Assembly (NCBI GenBank): GCA_003116875.1
Contig: BCKT01000005.1
Location: 310,001-374,000, forward strand
Length of the DNA: 64,000 nt
Direction of reading: 5' to 3'
Source of the DNA: Takashimella koratensis
Lineage: Eukaryota; Basidiomycota; Tremellomycetes; Trichosporonales; Tetragoniomycetaceae
Position 1 is the stretch's first letter. Each line of letters begins with the position of its first letter. The notes under the pieces were generated by a model. That model made no database searches. It was not told the DNA's origin and saw nothing but the letters and a program-made list of their open reading frames with translations. Shown in pieces: positions 31,234-44,647 of this stretch. The position numbers and the translations under genes were made by a program.

Positions 31234-31926
31234 ATGGCTCCCGATATGTTATACAACTTCGTACGCTCAAAGATCCCTCACCTGCGTCTCGAATCATTTG
31301 CAGGCTTCGATGCGGCTCGCAGGATGTCCGATGAAGATCGACATACAGCCTTTACCGACTTTCAAGCAGCTTTCCAGAAGACAACACTACGTAGCGTGGA
31401 CATTTATTGTTCCATGCAAATTTCGCTGGATCCTCGCCCAGTCACCATCAACCTGTCCAACATCAACGTCCGGTTTTCACGACTTTCAGCAAATGCTTTA
31501 GAAGAAGAAATATTATGCTTGCCTGACACGGTCGTTGCGGCCTGCTTTGAAAAGACGCTTCCGGTGTTGCAAGGGTACCTTGAGGACGAACCGGTGTCTG
31601 GTGCCTCCGAGTGGACAGATAGTTTGGGACGTTGGGTAGGAAGAGCGTTTGGAGACTTTCTCGCCTGGAAAATGTTTGACAGCATGGACGGGAGCTTTGA
31701 CAACGGCGACGGATATGTAAAAGAGGTTCCCGGCGACAATGAAACGGCTGATCATACAGAAGCAGGCTCCGAGGCGAGATCCGAGTTGTTCCAATACCCT
31801 ATCGAATCAGAAGACGGTGTGGACTGTCCTCGATTTAGGTATCAAGCCGTCGTCAACGGGATTTTGTTCTCTGTTGATACGAGATATCCAATGACACTCC
31901 GCCCAGACGATGTGAGGTACGCTTAA
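31234..31926 (+). CDS. Orphan tandem-family protein C
   Basis: An intronless frame of 230 residues, not recognised outside this family. It keeps FAGFDAARRMSDEDR near the N-terminus, a strand TINLSNINVRFS where member A has VTLSNVFLEP, the LCLPDTVVAACFEK block shared with member D, a SLGRWVGRAFGDFLAW segment matching member D's RWVWCAFANGFTGAL, and the C-terminal strand pair ending FSVDTRYPMTLRPDD. It lacks the basic tail of member A. The duplicated upstream module was not seen before this gene, so it may be an older copy. Confidence 0.65.
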   Translation: MAPDMLYNFVRSKIPHLRLESFAGFDAARRMSDEDRHTAFTDFQAAFQKTTLRSVDIYCSMQISLDPRPVTINLSNINVRFSRLSANALEEEILCLPDTVVAACFEKTLPVLQGYLEDEPVSGASEWTDSLGRWVGRAFGDFLAWKMFDSMDGSFDNGDGYVKEVPGDNETADHTEAGSEARSELFQYPIESEDGVDCPRFRYQAVVNGILFSVDTRYPMTLRPDDVRYA

Positions 31927-32503
31927 GCCAATAGAACGGACGAGGTCAGAAATGACATGACGGACGGTTGGGAAGAGCTGGCGATGTCGATGGAGAAAGG
32001 AGATGCGAGTCGATCGACTACCACACTTGACTCTGACACTCCAAACTCCCCTCTACGGGAATGGGTCATTGTTGAGTGAAAGTGGGATAGCCGATACGAC
32101 TAGTCTTCTGCCTAGCACGCAACTTTCGACCCAGCCACTTTGCCAATCTCCGAGGCAAATCCCACACCCATATACTCACGTCGGAAACACGGTATCTATC
32201 TTACCCACACCCACACCTCCTTTCGCCTTATCACCTTTGTACGCACCACTCACACGCACCTTTGTCCACGTGGTGGTCAAAGCAAAGCTTTTGTCACACC
32301 TTTGAAATCGGTTGAGCGACAACCGAGCGGGCGGTAGGCTGTTATGAAAACTCGTTTGTGAGGCGTATGTAAGGATATCGCTCTGATTTTGATGATCGCC
32401 AACATACTTAAGCGCGGATGATGCTTGTCCTCTTGTCCACCTCACTCAGACCTCGTTTACCCGTTCACCCGCTCATAGAGAAGCCAACCTCACAGCCACG
32501 ACC
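31927..32503. promoter_or_regulatory. Spacer between orphan members C and D
   Basis: A 577-nt spacer with no frame showing family similarity. It presumably holds the promoter of member D. Confidence 0.45.
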
Positions 32504-33127
32504 ATGTCCCCGCTCCAGTTCCATGTCCACACTGTCCAAAGTCAGCCCCCTATGTCCGAGTGCCATCTTTGTGCCCCCTCCTTGTTAACAACCAATGAAA
32601 GAGTAGCCCAGCTCAAATCTTTCCTCTCTCGACCACCTGGTTCCACCACCGACGTTGAGATCCATCTGACTGTGGACCTAAACCACGAATTAATGCCACC
32701 TCAGATACAGGTAAGCGATGTGCACTTGGAATACCAGGACCTCATGGGTTCAAGGACTCAATGTGGAGCTTCAACCACAATAATCATCTGTCTCCCTGAT
32801 ACGATTGCGGAGGTAGCGGTTAGCGAGGCACAACGGTTTGCTCGGTCGGCTTGCATGGCGACGGGCAGCAACAGCTGCGACCAAGGGGAGGGGCGTTGGG
32901 TGTGGTGTGCATTCGCCAATGGTTTCACAGGAGCACTCATGTCTGAATTGTCTCAAATAGACCAAGAGAACGGCGACTCATACCTGTACGCCTCATTGAC
33001 CAACACCAGCGGGGAGTGGGCCGGAATCCCCTATGGCGTCAATCAGATTAAGCAGGATCTATTGGTCTCAATAGATACGAAGATTGTTCTCGATGAAGGC
33101 GCCGAGGGGTGCTGGTTAAAGCTCTGA
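32504..33127 (+). CDS. Orphan tandem-family protein D
   Basis: An intronless frame of 207 residues and the most diverged member. It is tied to the family by the ICLPDTIAEVAVSEAQRF block (member C LCLPDTVVAACFEK), the RWVWCAFANGFTGALMSEL helix and the C-terminal LLVSIDTKIVLDEG strand (family VAIDNRYRM). The N-terminus has CHLCAPS, a Cys pair not present in the others. No signal peptide or membrane helix is visible, and the function is unknown. Its shorter N- and C-termini account for most of the length difference. Confidence 0.6.
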   Translation: MSPLQFHVHTVQSQPPMSECHLCAPSLLTTNERVAQLKSFLSRPPGSTTDVEIHLTVDLNHELMPPQIQVSDVHLEYQDLMGSRTQCGASTTIIICLPDTIAEVAVSEAQRFARSACMATGSNSCDQGEGRWVWCAFANGFTGALMSELSQIDQENGDSYLYASLTNTSGEWAGIPYGVNQIKQDLLVSIDTKIVLDEGAEGCWLKL

Positions 33128-33882
33128 GCTACTTAAATCCGGGGAACGAGAAGACCGTTGCTGAGCTCTTCGAAGATCTTGGATTGCCATGGCCTTATGT
33201 GGTCGATGTCAGCGTGGCCCCCACTTCCTCTAATAGGACGACAATAGGACGACAAGACTGAACACTCCGAGCGTTTGCGACAAAATCAACTCCTTTGTTC
33301 AATTTGTCAGGGGAAGTAGTTGTTGGTTCGGCAGTCGATGAACGAAGATGGCACGCCGAGTCAAGATCGATTATGTACATGACCAGATTGCATGCATCAT
33401 GTAGGTATTCATGAGACCAGGTTACTTGAGCAGACGGGGAACATAGATCGTGGGTGTTGTGTCGTGAATGGTGGCGATTTTTCTTTGCTCTATCTACAAG
33501 GGTCTACAACCAGGTGCCACGTGAGGGAACGTACGATCGGGACTGGGCCTGAGTCTGAGACTAGCTCGATGAATGTGGAGAGGAAAGCAGAACTTGGGAA
33601 CGCAGCAGTCATGTAAAGAGAAGTTTATCACAAGAAAAGTGAGAGAGGGGAAGAAGAATAGGGGAAGAAGAATAGGGGAAGAAGGCAGTCGATAGTTTGA
33701 GAAGTGACGAAGTAAGGTACTCCAGATATCACGGAAACCGAAACAATGAAAGAATCGAAACAATATGTCGTGTCGCGTCGTAAAGCACAACGAGAGAAAA
33801 GATCGGGATCCGCATAGTGTATTTTGTCGTGAGACCGGGTAAATCAACCTTTGCGCGAGTCCACCGTTTCCCAAACCAGCCA
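33128..33882. other. Convergent intergenic region, orphan D / SNF2 gene
   Basis: These 755 nt contain a threefold GGGGAAGAAGAATA-type repeat near 33650-33685 and no supported gene. Both neighbouring 3' untranslated regions should lie here. Confidence 0.5.
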
Positions 33883-36800
33883 TTAATAATCGTCGTCCTC
33901 GTCAGGCTCGTACTCGGGCGCGACACCGAACAGCTCCCTGAGCTCTGCGATTCCAAGCCGGCCCATGCGGCCTGCTTCCCCTTCGCCCAGGGCACCAGCA
34001 GCCAAAGCGCCCTTTCGCTCTTGGATCTTCATAAGTCGCTGTGGTGCTGTCAGTGCTTTCCTCCTTATGGCGGTCAATTCAGCACGAGAGACAACTCACG
34101 TCCTCAACACTGTTGCGGATGACAACGCGCTGGACGTCGACGGGCTTGGTCTGGCCGATTCGGTGTGCTCGGTCGACGGCTTGGTTCTCCGTCGCGGGGG
34201 ACCAGCACAGGTCGAGGCAGAGAACTGCGTCGAGTTAGCTCGTGCATCCAAAAGACCAAAACAGCTTGACTCACCTTTGTTGGCGACAGTCAAGTTGAGC
34301 CCGACTCCACCTGCTTTGGTCGAGAGAAGCATCACCCTGGGGCTTGTGGGATCGACAGCGATTGGAGTCGAGAAACGACGGACAGCCTCGTTACGTGCGT
34401 TCTGGGTCATCCCGCCTCGGTACATGTAGTGATTGATCTGTTTCCTGACGAGGAAAGCTTTGATGATATCGAGGAACCCAACGAATTGGGAGAAAACCAG
34501 AACCTTGATGCTTGGGTCCTCTTGGAGCCAAGTGTCGAGCAACTCGCTGAGGGTGTGGTCAGTTGATGGATTCCCATCTCGAGAGGCAAACTCACGCCAT
34601 GCGGATCATCTTGGTAGAGGGCGGGGCGACGCTCGTATCCTCATCCTCGAGCTCGTCGACTTCAGCGGCCTCGACCTGCTCCTCGATCTCGGCATCGCTG
34701 TCGGCCGCCTCTGTGCTGGGCCCAGCAGACGCCGAGGCGGAGGCGATGCGCGGCTTCGAGTCGACACTCGAGGCATCCAGCTTGACTCGCTTGATCGGCT
34801 TGACATCATCATCGGCCTGAATCGCGGGATCAGCGACATATTTCTATTATGTAGACAATACCCATATCCACACGACACGTTCACATACCTTGAAGGCTCG
34901 CTTGGACGACCCACTTGCGGCATGCTGGCCGAAGAAAGACTTTATGTCTGGCTTAGTATCAGCCACCGGCGCAGGCTCTGGCGTCGGCGTCGGCGGTCTG
35001 AAGATCGCTCTCGCACGGAACACTCGACCCTTCTCCAACACTCCCCGACACATCGGGCACGCCCGACATCCTCGCGCCTGCTGCTCTTCGTTCAACGCCT
35101 CGATCAGACCTTCACGCAACGGCGCTTCGAAGAGGTTCAGGAGGCATGCGTCGCAAAATGAGTGACAGCATGGGGTGATCATTTCGTTGATCGGCGAGAG
35201 AGGTTCGAGACAGATGCTGCATTCCTGAAATAGGCTGTTAGTTCGTTCGAAGTAAGAGACAGGGGAGGATTTGGGAGCAAGATGAGGAAAAAGGCAAAGA
35301 TAGGCAGATAGGCAGATACTCACGATTTCCACTTCCGCGTTGGAATCGTCCCCGCTCTGAAGGCTGTTGTACATCTCCTCGAGCTTTTGCCTCATTCTCT
35401 CCACGACCTGATGACCGAGTAACTGGACCGCCCTATCCATCTCGTCTACATCGGCCTTGACATCCTGCGGCCCCAGGCCAAGGTCGTATAAGTCATCGTT
35501 CTCATCCAGGAGCAAGTCGCCCGGCTGTGCTTCCTCTCCGGGCTTACGACGAAGCAGCCAGGGGTGGTTGCATAGCTGGCGCAGGCGAGTGAGCATCACC
35601 AGGACTTGGTGATAGTTTTTGATGACTTCGCCGCGCTTGAGGAACTGGTTGAATCGGATCTGAGCACGTTGCTGGACGGCTTCGTAGATTGCCCGCTCGT
35701 CGGGGGTAAAGTCGAGCTGGACAATGGTGGTCTCTTTGGGAGGGAGTTGAAGGATCCTGTGGCCGTTGATCTCCGAGTCTTTGGTGCGGCGCATCATGAC
35801 GGGCTTAAGAATTGCCATGGCTCTCTTGGCGGCGAGCTTAGGTTTCTGGAAGGGAATCAGCACGTAGTAAGACGAGGTAGAGAATTTGACGGCTCACCTT
35901 CTTCTCGAACTTGAACACTTTGTCTCGGAATTCCTCCCAAGTGACGACGCCTAGGAAGCGAAGTTGAGGGAAGAGGTCACCGAGCGAGTTGACGATCGGG
36001 GTACCCGTCAACACCCATGGGTGGAGGACGTCGAGTTGACTGATCGCCTTTGCAGTTCGGGTGTTCTTGTTGCGAGCCTATTGAGATTTGTCAACACGGC
36101 TACAATTTCTCTCCAGATACGATGAGCCGACTCACGTATTGCGCTTCGTCCAAGATCACACGGAACCATCGGCACGCCATCACTGGTCCAGGCTTCTTGA
36201 ACTCGATCTCGAGATCCGATTCATCCGAGTCGTTTGCGTCCCCGGGAAGCTTCTTGCGTCTGGGCTTGGGCTGCGCGACGTCAATACTGAATCAACAAGA
36301 CAAGATCAAACCAAGAAGTACTCACGTCGGACTTGCTCTCCGACGCCAAAATGCTGTAAGAGGTGATAACGATATCGTATTGCCTCAAAGACGCCGCCTG
36401 CTTGGGACGACCGGGGCCGTGGTAGATGCAGATCTTCCAGTTGGTCGTTGTCTTGCTCTCAATCTCCGCCTTCCACCTGATCACAAGTCAGACTCATTTC
36501 TCGGGATGAAGGGAAGGTGTTTCGCCAAACTCACTGCTGCATAAGCGCGACGGGGCACACGATGAGGACCGGTGCCTTCTTGTAGTCCTTGGGCCTCTCG
36601 TTCCGGGCAAGAAGCAAGGCGATACACTGAACCGTTTTGCCCAGACCTGATATCGTCAGCTTCCATGTCTCTGGAATTCTAGAGAGAGCAGCTCACCCAT
36701 CGCATCGGCCAAGATCCCGCCCTTGCAAGACTGCCTCTTCTCGCGTTCGATCATGAAAGAGACACCGAGAACTTGATGGGCCATGAGCTGGAAGGTAGCA

Positions 36801-39783
36801 CCTGGAATCCGGGATTCGATGGTCTCAAGACCGAGCTTCTTCAAGGCATCGTCGACCTTTTCATCTTCCGCAAACTCCTCGATACTATTCTGCAAGAAGG
36901 TACCGAGACTGTAACGAAGTTAGCACAAGTGTGGGCCAAACAGGCGGGATTGGAGGGAAAGAAGGGGTCTACTCACTCTCGCTGGTTTCGAGGTCGGTCA
37001 TGCTCGTAACCCAGTTCCTCAATGTATGCGGCCATCTCGGGATTAACGGGGGGTGGAACGATGGCTTTGTGAGGGCCAAACAAGCTCGAAGTCGTGAACA
37101 ACTTGGACGGGCCCGCCATGGCGTTGTGAAGACCTTGCGAGAGCTGCCCAGCCATAGGCGGATTCGAGAACGACGAAGACGGTGCGGTATCGTAACGGGG
37201 ACCGAAGCCTCCCGAGCCAGAAAGAGCTTCCATCGCTGCGGCAAAGTTGCGTTCTACGAGGGTTTGAGGGTTGGCGAGTTGTTGGGAAGCCGCTTGCGAG
37301 ATACGGTTCGCGAGGATTCCGATGAGGTTTTGGTTCGCGGACGGGGCGATTACGTTGGTGTTTGAGGAAGGGAAAGGCGACGACGACGACGACGCAGCAG
37401 CAGCGTAGGGAGCAAATGCGGGGCGAGGTGCTTTCGGACCGGGTGGAACAGCGGAGGCTGGCCAGCCGCCCTATGATGTTATCGTCAGCCAAAGTCTCTC
37501 ACAATCAAGTAAACGTGAAGGGGCAACAGGTAAAAGGGGAGATCATCGATATCACTTACAGGAAGTGCCTTGTCCTGGACAGGAGGTTTGACAGGAGGTT
37601 TTATCTCAGGCAGCGCCGTGTTGAGAGGGTAAGAGAGGTGAGAGCGGTAGCTTGGAAGACGAGCGAGGACCTCTGGAGAAGGAGGAGTCCAAGGAAGTAG
37701 GCCGTTGGAATCGACGAGATCGCAGACCTGGACGAATCGGCGTGCGACAGCACGGGATTCCTCGGGCAACCAGCCGCGGCTAGAGGGGGTGAGCAAGGGT
37801 CGCGGGTGAGAAAGGGCAAGGTGAAGGTGGAGGAGGGTAGGAGAGATAGTATGGAGATGCGAAGGGGGAGGAAGGGGGGAGAGAGTAGCAGTAAGACGAA
37901 GGGTAAGGAAAACGGAAAGGGGAAGGTGGAATGAGTGATGATGGTAGGGAGAGCGTGGAACGAGATGAGGTGGGGTATAAGCGAAACAGGTGTGGCGTGC
38001 AGTCAATGATGGTGCCCGGGATAGGGGCAATGGGGAGGATGAATGAGAGCAAGTGCGGGCGTTGAAGGAAGGACGTTGAAGAGGTGAAGAGGGGAGTGGT
38101 AAGATGAAGGGAGATGGAGAGAAGAAGAAGAGAAGGAAGGTGACATATATACGGGAGCCAGATGGAAGGTGGAAGGTGGAAGGTGGAAGGAAGGTGGATG
38201 AGGTGATGCACTGACCGTTTAGTATCTTTCATATACGGCCGGAGATACTCCTTCTCTCGCTTGTACGCGACACCTTTGGACTGAATCGACATTGATCGCC
38301 ATATCGACAACCACGTGGGGATGGAAGATGATCCCGTGGCTGACGATTGGGTAGATGAGCTCGGTTGACTGGACTTGAGAGGTTGACTAGGCTGGCTGGA
38401 CCCTAGATCTATGTAATAGATTGAATGGACACACGTCAACTGTAATTCAAATGTAAATTGCGACATGTTGACGCGACTTACTCGATGATGAGCGTTCCCA
38501 AGAGTACGTCTTGCGCGGTTGAGGTACTTTTGGCTTGACCAGTATCTCATCCTCGTCGTTGTCATTATCGTTGTCCGAATCAAACACATAGACAGATTTC
38601 CCAGGGCCAGGTCGAGACTTGGCCTTGAGCGCACCTGCAGTCGCTGATAAGAACTCGATCCCGTCGTCTGACTCATCGCTCAGATCAAACCCGTCGTCAT
38701 CACCGATCGTATCTGCTCGGTTCTCATCGTCTTCCTCGTCGCTTGAGATGGAGATGATCTCGTCATCGTCTATGGCTTTGGCTTTGCCCTTGCCCTTGTC
38801 GAGCGTCGAGCCGGATGAGGAGAAGATAGGGAAAGGTTTCTTATCCCGAAAAGTCGAGGGGCCGGGAGTGGATGAAGGGGAGGAAGGAGGAGATGACTTG
38901 GGCTTGGACTTTGCTTCATCCATCTCTTTGATCTTCTGGATGAGCGAGACTTTCTTGCCGCCTGGAGTTGATACTTTGCGCGGGGGGATGATTTGGTCCT
39001 GCATGGTATCAGCCAGGTGCTCAAGAGACAAGAACGATGCGGAGCAGGACAGCAGGGATGAGACAGCAAGACAAGGGTTGAACCTAGACCCAAGACTCAC
39101 GGTTTTGCGCAATCGCTCATTGCGCGCCTTCATATGGTCATCCAAGAAGCAATGTGACTGCGGTGCGAGATCAGCTACTGAGCCCGACAATCGACGCAGC
39201 TCATCGACCCACCTTGTACGCTTCCATGGACCCGAACCCATCCTTCTTCCCGCCCTCAGGCCTGTTCACGTCCGGTCCCAAGATCGTATCGGACCAACAC
39301 AAATCTTCCATACCTATTTGCGAAACATCAACACTCGTCCCAACGCATTAATGTGATCAAAATTCCTCTCATCAAGGAGCGTGGGGGAAAGTGTGATGGT
39401 GAGATGAGAGGTCGGGGGATGTCGGGGCACAACGTACATGTAATCGTTCCATATCCGTTCCCACCGAGCGACTTGTTCTTCTGCGCTCCTAGCTCTATCA
39501 AGAAATTCCCATCGCCTGGGTTGGTAGTCAAGAATGCATCTATCGCTTTTCTGTAGAAGCCCGGTACGACCTATGATGCGCAAGTCAGCGATGAGGTCGA
39601 GGTCAGCTCAAAAGCACCGCCTCGGCCGGTCGGCCTCTCCATCAAAATACGGTAGAAGTTGAGCAAAGAGGAAGAGGAGCAGTCACGTACCTCTGTTTCG
39701 TCCTCGTCGATTCCCAGGGTCTGGCGACATATATCCTCCAAACGAGTAGGAGAGGGTTTGTCCCCGATGGCATTGAGTAACAT
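33883..39783 (-). CDS. ULS1: ULS1-like SNF2 DNA translocase with RING finger
   Basis: A multi-exon gene starting at ATG 39783 (MLLNAIGDKPSPTRLED) and ending ...EPDEDDDY at 33883. The N-terminal third is acidic and disordered and holds DEIISISSDEEDDE, a textbook SUMO-interacting motif. The SNF2 N-lobe follows with Walker A GILADAMGLGKT split by an intron, ITSYSIL, a DEAQ box and LTGTPIVNSLGDLF. A C3HC4 RING (CSICLEPL...CCHSFCDACL...CPMC) is inserted between the lobes. The C-lobe shows KVLVFSQFVGFLDI, LLSTKAGGVGLNLT and QAVDRAHRIGQTKPV. This order plus the SUMO-binding motif fits Uls1/Ris1 better than Rad16 or Rad5. Such proteins clear SUMOylated proteins from chromatin and may ubiquitylate them. 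The exact orthologue is inferred. Confidence 0.85.
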
Positions 39784-40273
39784 GTCGACCGAGTGCAGGG
39801 GACCGGGGCAGGGATCAGAGCGCGCTTCTTTGCTCGAGGGTATCAAATCATGGATATCGGGTCGCGTCGACAAGAGGTTTTGGGTAGGTGGGTAGGTTGT
39901 ATGGGTCTCTCTGTGAGTGTAAGGAGCAAGAAGAGTGTGGATGTGTCTACAGGAAAGAGTCAAGAGAGAGAATGGGTTGCTCGTGAATGAGAAGATTGAA
40001 GAATGGATGAGTGATGGGAATGGTTGACTGGTTGATGCGACTGTCCCGCTCGACCTGCGTGGAAGATGTAAAAAACGAAAACAAGATATTGCCACCCAGA
40101 CGCGCGTAGGTATCACGTGATATCGACAACCACTGTTCACGCCACAAGCGAGCACAAGCACATTTCGCATAGGACCAGAATTCATCTGTTCATCTACCGA
40201 CACTACAAAAAACTCTTCTTCACGCACTCAGCTCTCAGGTGACACAGAGAAGGGGAGGGAGACACGACAGCGT
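39784..40273. promoter_or_regulatory. Polyubiquitin 3' region and SNF2 gene promoter
   Basis: Both flanking genes are on the minus strand, so this 490-nt spacer holds the end of the polyubiquitin transcript and the SNF2 promoter. At 40088 the plus strand reads ATTGCCACCC, one base from the TTTGCCACC nonamer, with a CACGTG-like ATCACGTG 23 nt away. Confidence 0.4.
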
Positions 40274-42120
<1,847 letters not shown>

Positions 42121-43388
42121 CTTCAGTCGATGTGTTCAGTGATAATTAGGTCGTAGAGATGACTGCGGGTGAGTGATGGTGGATGGGGAGGTGGGAAGAA
42201 CGTGAGAGATAAGGGATCGAGGTCAGCGCTGATCAAGCAATGTTGAGGCGGGGCATCCAGCGCGAAACGGACTGGGGAGAGGTGCGAGAGGATGGAGTGT
42301 GCTGGAAGGGTGGAGAGAAGAGGAGGGAGGGTGGATGGGGAAGGGATGAAAGGATGGAAAGCGGTGAGGAGGATGGGGGATGGAAAGTGGGTTGTCGTGG
42401 ATACGGTGGCAACTGCGACCCGGGGCAGTGCCGATGGGCGCGATTGGCGCCGATCGATGATAGAGAGGGGGAGACAGGGTGGCGGTAGCGATGAGGATGG
42501 AGGTGGGTGGGGCGAGGAGAGGGTGGATGGAAGCGGGACTCACGTTTGTGGATGGATGAATGGGTGTGAATGGGTGATGAGTGTTGGGGAAGAAGAGGGA
42601 GATGGCACGATAGCGTCCGGGTATATATATATATATGCACCGCCAGGAGAGGGGGAGGGGAGGGGGACAGGGAAGGGGGACGGGGCCATTACGTCGGTGT
42701 ATCATTCCATCCCTTTCCACCCTCCCACCGTGGAACAATCCCAATGGCTGGTCTGCTGTAGATTTCCTAATCCGAGCAATCCCCTTTGCTAATACCTGGT
42801 CTCGTGCTCGATTTGAAAAAATTGCTAATCCCGTGAATTCGCCCGTAAGTCGTGCCGAGGAGGGGGTCGGGTCCGGGGCCCAGGCTCAGGACGGCCGTCA
42901 GGGGTCCGTCAGGGTAACGCCGCGGGGTGTGGCACCGGGATTACCTAAGCATGGGGAAACGCGTCTCGGCCGGTGTGTGTACCGGTGATTAGAGTGGATT
43001 AGGATTAGGTTTCGACTAGATATCACCACCATCGGTCGACCTCATCTCCTCATCTCCACATCTCATCTCCGTTTACCACCCTCACCGTCCTCACCGTCGT
43101 GACCATCCCCACACCTCCACGACCAGCGTTTGACACGCTCTCTCACTCTTTACGCCTTTCTCTATACTCTACAATCCCGCTGCGCCCGCACTCGCATTCG
43201 CACTCGCGCTCTTTTCTTTTGTCTGCGTCATCACGCGCCCAGCTCCTACCTACCTACGCACAGACCATCATCGCTTTTTCACGACCAACCAACCAACCAA
43301 CCATTGACCTACCTCACGAAGCCATAACGACCACCCAAGTATCCCCTTTTGTTGTTACCTACGACCCCAAACTTTTCCCTCAACCACC
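42121..43388. promoter_or_regulatory. Divergent promoter, polyubiquitin / Thc1-like gene
   Basis: A 1.27-kb region. On the minus strand a GTGAGT donor at 42543-42538 and a CGCAG acceptor near 42165 suggest a 5' UTR intron of about 380 nt for polyubiquitin. An uninterrupted TA tract at 42622-42636 is the best TATA candidate. Toward 43100-43388 the plus strand becomes CT-rich, as in other leaders here. No further gene is supported. Confidence 0.5.
42622..42636 (-). promoter_or_regulatory. UBI4: TATA-box candidate for polyubiquitin
   Basis: TATATATATATATAT on both strands, 79 nt upstream of the inferred 5' UTR donor. A long TA tract agrees with strong, inducible transcription, but no transcript data are at hand. 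Confidence 0.5.
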
Positions 43389-44647
43389 ATGTCCATCTCA
43401 CTACCCAACGGCGCCGTCCTCTCCCTCCCATCAGCAGGGAGCGCGCCGCTCTCCGCCGCCGTCACGCGGATACTCCACCTCGCCAACTTTTCCGCAGAGT
43501 GAGTGGCAAAGGCACCGACCGTTACGATCTCGTTCTCATTATCTCACCTCGACTGAGGTCACTGCTTCCTGTTTCGCCTACTGCCTCCTCTTTCCAATCG
43601 CATTCACTGTACTCCCGGTGACTTCGCTAACATCCATACCTTCGTCTTCCCCTTTTGCCAGGTTGAAAACTCGCGACATTCAGGCCATCTTCAAGGATTG
43701 GGAGAACGAAAAGGGCGGGTTCCGCATCAAGTGGCTCGACGATGTCAACGCGCTTGTCGTCTTCAACGATGCTAGTGTTGGTGCGTGTTCCATTCTCGCC
43801 GTTACCAACTTCTGTTGTCTCTCCGCTTGATCTCTTCGGACCCTCCGCATGTTTCCTCCTCCTCGTGCTGACACTTTTCCCTCGCTCCTCTCATCCTCCC
43901 TCTTCATCCCTCTTCATCCACCCTCACCCCTCAGCGAAACGCGCATACCTCGCCCTCATCCTGAAACGACCTATTGCCCTGTCCCCACCTGCTCTGATCA
44001 AGCCGTACGACCGTCCCGATGCCGCTCAAATCATCCAGTCCCTCGCCGCTCGAGCGATGGGCCACCGCGCCTCTCTCTCTACCGCTCTGACATCCGGCAA
44101 CCTCGCCAACCTGACTCGGGAGACTGAGGCCGCTTCTATCCCCGGTCCCTTCCACTATCGCACGTTATCTTCCGGCGCGACGGTGCCGGGTGCGTCGGGC
44201 GGTGGGTTCGGCGGTTTCAAGATGCCTCTCGTCCCTGCTTCCGCTAGCACTATCGGCGGAATCAGCGGTGCGAGCGGGACTGGAGCTGCTAGTTCCTCTC
44301 GATCCCACCGTATGTCTTTTGGCGGTCAACACCAACGAACCGGGTCCGCCTCTTCCTCATGGGGCCGTCAATCGCTCTCTGGCGCACTGGGCTTCGGGTC
44401 CTCTCTCCCTCCTATCGCGGCCCGCTTGCCCACACACTCCGAGGCATCGTCCGCCGATCCCTCGAGGTCGACCTCGTCTTCGTCGAACGGGGACCCAATC
44501 GTAGTGGTCGACGCTAGCACGCAGTTGAAGAGCACGAGCGCGTCGTTGGGCGGGAGTGGGAGGACACAGAGGAGAGAGAGCGTAACAGCGGATAAGGCGC
44601 TGCGAGAGGTTCAGAAGGCGCTTTTGAGTGTGGAAGCGCAGGGATAG
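43389..44647 (+). CDS. Thc1/R3HCC1-type RRM-like protein
   Basis: Three exons (43389-43498, 43662-43780, 43935-44647) encode 313 residues. The N-terminal 110 residues form an RRM-like fold with LKTRDIQAIFKDWENE, GGFRIKWLDDVNALVVFND and AKRAYLALIL, the pattern of the Thc1 RRM family related to animal R3HCC1. The rest is low-complexity Ser/Gly/Ala with RSHRMSFGG and a final helix EVQKALLSVEAQG. The RRM-like part suggests RNA or protein binding, and no partner is known. Its introns are in the conserved part, while the disordered tail is one exon. Function is inferred only at the domain level. Confidence 0.7.

Noticed and set aside
37485..38676. Minus-strand frames inside the SNF2 gene such as 37780-38676
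   Set aside because: They are alternative frames crossing introns of the same gene. The exon chain in the main frame retains the SNF2 motifs.
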